DNA of 8,586 nt from positions 1 to 8,586 of the forward strand of contig JADLGT010000111.1 of NCBI GenBank assembly GCA_020849195.1, read 5' to 3'. Source of the stretch: Bacteroidia bacterium (GTDB taxonomy: Bacteria > Bacteroidota > Bacteroidia > JABDFU01). Shown one piece after another: positions 6,314 through 8,586 of the stretch (position 1 is its first letter; each line of letters starts with the position of its first letter). The notes below the pieces were generated by a model, which was not told where the DNA came from, did no database searches, and saw nothing but the letters and a program-made list of their open reading frames with translations. A program made the translations under genes and the position numbers.

Positions 6314-7414
6314 ATGGCATTGAAATGCGGAATAGTAGGCTTACCTAATGTTGGAAAATCGACACTGTTTAATTGTTTGTCGAATGCAAAAGCTCAAGCT
6401 GCAAATTTTCCGTTTTGTACAATTGAGCCCAATGTTGGTGTAATTACAGTGCCCGACAATAGGCTTACTACAATAGCGGAGTTTATAAAGCCCGAACGTA
6501 TTGTTCCAACAACAATTGAAATTGTTGATATTGCAGGTCTTGTAAAAGGCGCCAGCAAAGGCGAAGGTTTAGGTAATCAGTTTTTGGGAAACATTCGCGA
6601 GTGCGATGCAATAATTCATGTATTGAGGTGTTTCGATGATCCGAACGTGGTTCACGTGGACGGTTCTGTAAATCCGGTGCGCGACAAAGATGTTATTGAC
6701 ACCGAACTACAATTGAAAGATCTTGAAAGCGTTGAAAAGAAAATTCAACGCGTAGAAAAACTTGCAAAAACAGGAACGGATAAAGAAGCTAAGAAAGCCT
6801 ACGAAACCTTAGTCATTTACAGAGACCATCTGCAATCGGGCAAATCAGCACGCTCGGCTCAGGTGAAAGAAGAGGACAAACAATACATTGCCGATATACA
6901 TTTGCTTACAGCCAAACCGGTACTTTATGTTTGTAATGTTGATGAGGCCTCGGTTAAAACCGGAAATAAATATGTTGAGTTAGTTAAAAATTTAGTTAAA
7001 GATGAAAATGCCGAAGTAATAGTTATTACCGCCGCCATGGAAGCCGAGATAGCTGCATTGGAAAGCTATGAAGATCGTCAATCGTTTTTAAAAGATATTG
7101 GACTTGATGAGCCGGGCGTAAATAAACTCATTAAAGCCGCTTATCGCTTGCTGAGTTTGCAAACCTATTTTACCGCAGGTGTAAAAGAAGTTCGGGCATG
7201 GACAATACACAAAGGAATGACTGCACCACAGGCGGCCGGCGTAATTCATACCGATTTTGAAAAAGGATTTATTAAAGCGGAAGTAATTAAGTACAACGAT
7301 TTTGTTTCTCTCAGGTCGGAAGCTGCTTGCCGCGATCAAGGTAAACTATCGCAAGAAGGAAAAGAATATGTGGTGGATGACGGAGATGTGATGCACTTTA
7401 AATTTAATGTTTAA
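6314..7414 (+). CDS. ychF: Redox/translation-associated ATPase YchF (Obg family, OLA1 homologue)
   Basis: A cytosolic P-loop NTPase of the Obg/TRAFAC group that binds ribosomes and prefers ATP to GTP; it is linked to stress and translation control. The 366-residue length is normal and all domains are present. The G domain has Walker A GLPNVGKS (9-16), NFPFCTIEPNVG (31-42, switch I region), DIAGLVKGASKGEGLGNQFL (72-91, G3 and switch II) and NVDE (208-211) in place of the GTP-specific NKxD, as expected for an ATP-using YchF. A helical domain occupies about 130-195. The C-terminal TGS domain (about 283-364) includes YFTAGVKEVRAWTI and GFIKAEVI and ends in the usual GDVMHFKFNV. It has its own promoter; parE follows on the same strand after 98 bases. 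Confidence 0.97.
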   Translation: MALKCGIVGLPNVGKSTLFNCLSNAKAQAANFPFCTIEPNVGVITVPDNRLTTIAEFIKPERIVPTTIEIVDIAGLVKGASKGEGLGNQFLGNIRECDAIIHVLRCFDDPNVVHVDGSVNPVRDKDVIDTELQLKDLESVEKKIQRVEKLAKTGTDKEAKKAYETLVIYRDHLQSGKSARSAQVKEEDKQYIADIHLLTAKPVLYVCNVDEASVKTGNKYVELVKNLVKDENAEVIVITAAMEAEIAALESYEDRQSFLKDIGLDEPGVNKLIKAAYRLLSLQTYFTAGVKEVRAWTIHKGMTAPQAAGVIHTDFEKGFIKAEVIKYNDFVSLRSEAACRDQGKLSQEGKEYVVDDGDVMHFKFNV

Positions 7415-7512
7415 TTAAACAAATGAAGGAAAGCGTTTTCGGTGCACTAACTGCTGTAATGATTTAAATAAGACAGCTATTTTTCATTGATAAATTAATT
7501 TTTTTTTCAACT
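7415..7512. other. Short intergenic spacer between ychF and parE
   Basis: These 98 bases hold no supported gene. A weak 5-bp stem (GCTGT/ACAGC, about 7453-7477) followed by TATTTTTC might be a poor terminator. TATTTTTC (7478-7485) also resembles a -7 element with a wrong last base and no -33 partner. A run of nine T's precedes CAACT and the parE start, with no Shine-Dalgarno. Whether parE has its own promoter or is read through from ychF is undecided. Confidence 0.4.
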
Positions 7513-8586
7513 ATGGCAGAACCAAAATATAACGAAGACAGCATTAAGTCGCTTGATTGGAAAGATCATATCCGCCTTAGACCGGGAATGTACATTGGGA
7601 AATTGGGAGATGGTTCATCTCAAGACGACGGCATTTATATTCTTTTGAAAGAAACAATTGATAATTGTATTGATGAGTACGTAATGGGGTACGGAAAAAA
7701 TATTGATATAACAGTGCGTGATAAAACTGTTTCTGTGCGCGATTACGGGCGAGGAATCCCACTCGGTAAAGTGATTGATTGCGTATCGAAAATAAATACA
7801 GGCGCTAAATACGACTCGGAAGCATTTAAAAAGTCGGTTGGCTTAAATGGTGTGGGTACCAAAGCAGTTAACGCCTTGTCCGAACACTTTACCATTCAAT
7901 CTATTCGTGAAGGAAAAACAAAAGTTGCTGAGTTTATTCGAGGTGCCGTACAAAAAGATGAAAAGATAAAATCCAGCGACTTGCAGCAGGGAACCTTAGT
8001 AACTTTTACCCCCGACTCAAAACTATTTGGCAAATATCATTTTATTCACGAGTATGTTGAGCGTATGTGTTGGAATTACGCCTACCTCAACACGGGCTTA
8101 AAAATTATTTACAACGGCGTTGAATATATTTCTCACAATGGGCTAAAAGATCTTTTGGAGCGCAACCTGAGTGGTCCGGTACTTTATCCGATTATACATT
8201 TAAAAGGCGATGATATTGAAATTGCGATGACGCACGCTGAAGCACAATACGGTGAAGAGTATTATTCGTTTGTAAACGGACAGCACACCACCCAAGGAGG
8301 TACCCATCAGGCCGCCTTTCGTGAAGCTGTTGTAAAAACTATTCGTGAGTTTTATAAAAAAGAATTTGAAGCACAGGATATTCGTACATCCATCATAGCT
8401 TCCATTAGTGTTAAAGTACAGGAGCCGGTGTTTGAGTCCCAAACAAAAACTAAACTTGGTTCGTTGGAAATAGCGCCCGGCGGTAAAAGCATGAAAAGCT
8501 TTGTTGGCGATTTTGTGAAGGAAGCCCTCGATAATTTCTTGCACAAAAATCCATCAGTAGCGGAGGAGCTTTTAAAGAAAATTCAA
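7513..8586 (+). CDS. parE: DNA topoisomerase IV subunit B (3' end outside window)
   Basis: This is the ATPase subunit of the type IIA topoisomerase that decatenates daughter chromosomes together with ParC. The first 358 residues are present of roughly 620, and the frame is open to the last base. The GHKL ATPase domain shows ETIDNCIDE (47-55, with Glu47 and Asn51 for catalysis and Mg binding), DYGRGIP (77-83), NTGAKYD (95-101) and the ATP-lid [16 protein letters not shown] (108-123). The transducer domain includes GGTH (262-265) and QTKTKLG (310-316), whose Lys312 is the switch lysine contacting ATP. The start [20 protein letters not shown] and [15 protein letters not shown] match Bacteroidota ParE rather than GyrB, which normally has SGGLHGVG. 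Cys52 replaces the more common Ser/Ala after DN, probably harmless. The TOPRIM and ParC-binding parts are beyond the window, as would be any parC downstream. Confidence 0.94.
   Translation, partial: MAEPKYNEDSIKSLDWKDHIRLRPGMYIGKLGDGSSQDDGIYILLKETIDNCIDEYVMGYGKNIDITVRDKTVSVRDYGRGIPLGKVIDCVSKINTGAKYDSEAFKKSVGLNGVGTKAVNALSEHFTIQSIREGKTKVAEFIRGAVQKDEKIKSSDLQQGTLVTFTPDSKLFGKYHFIHEYVERMCWNYAYLNTGLKIIYNGVEYISHNGLKDLLERNLSGPVLYPIIHLKGDDIEIAMTHAEAQYGEEYYSFVNGQHTTQGGTHQAAFREAVVKTIREFYKKEFEAQDIRTSIIASISVKVQEPVFESQTKTKLGSLEIAPGGKSMKSFVGDFVKEALDNFLHKNPSVAEELLKKIQ

Noticed and set aside
7423..7467. 14-codon plus-strand ORF just after ychF
   Set aside because: It is too short to distinguish from chance and has no conserved or recognisable sequence.
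7453..7485. Possible terminator after ychF (5-bp stem followed by TATTTTTC)
   Set aside because: The stem is only five base pairs with a 15-base loop and mismatched outer flanks, too weak to call as a feature on its own.
8200..8546. Two minus-strand ORFs (114 and 64 codons) opposite parE
   Set aside because: parE is unambiguous in this stretch, including the GGTH and QTKTKLG motifs; the antisense frames carry no features.
7513..8586. Alternative identity as gyrB
   Set aside because: The N-terminal sequence and the [16 protein letters not shown] lid match the Bacteroidota ParE type rather than the SGGLHGVG form of GyrB; the decisive C-terminal part is outside the window.

Overview
The window looks like a piece of a Bacteroidota (Bacteroidetes) chromosome. 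The DNA is AT-rich. The protein sequences, above all the topoisomerase IV B subunit, RbfA and the LolE-like permease, read like Bacteroidales/Cytophagales versions. Start codons lack clear Shine-Dalgarno sequences. Two upstream regions carry the octamer TATCTTTG, an exact match to the Bacteroidetes -7 promoter consensus TAnnTTTG. Nothing suggests a plasmid, phage or genomic island: no transposase, integrase, tRNA, CRISPR array or defence gene is visible.

Layout, left to right. (1) The window opens inside a DusB-type tRNA-dihydrouridine synthase gene on the + strand (1-672), cut just after the expected position of its catalytic cysteine. (2) It runs tail to tail, with a 13-base overlap, into a four-gene minus-strand cluster: in transcription order rbfA (3956-3618), a class I SAM methyltransferase with a hydrophobic C-terminal segment (3565-2759), a secreted outer-membrane beta-barrel-like protein (2705-1923) and a LolE/FtsX-type permease (1886-660). 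Gaps are 36-53 bases. (3) A 218-base divergent intergenic region separates rbfA from a plus-strand MsbA-like ABC exporter (4175-6022); it holds a long imperfect palindrome and a promoter element almost touching the exporter start. (4) A 291-base intergenic region follows, with a strong hairpin, a cluster of AATGTT/AACATT motifs and a good -33/-7 promoter. (5) Then come ychF (6314-7414) and, after 98 bases, the first 358 codons of parE, which runs off the right edge.

The genes are mainly housekeeping: tRNA modification (dus), 30S ribosome maturation (rbfA), translation-associated ATPase (ychF), chromosome decatenation (parE) and envelope biogenesis (LolE-like permease, barrel protein, MsbA-like exporter). 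I did not find a convincing undescribed system. The parts most worth a second look are the non-coding ones (the 4073-4117 palindrome, the 6140-6171 hairpin, the AATGTT repeats, the apparently leaderless exporter promoter) and the two unassigned genes between rbfA and the permease.
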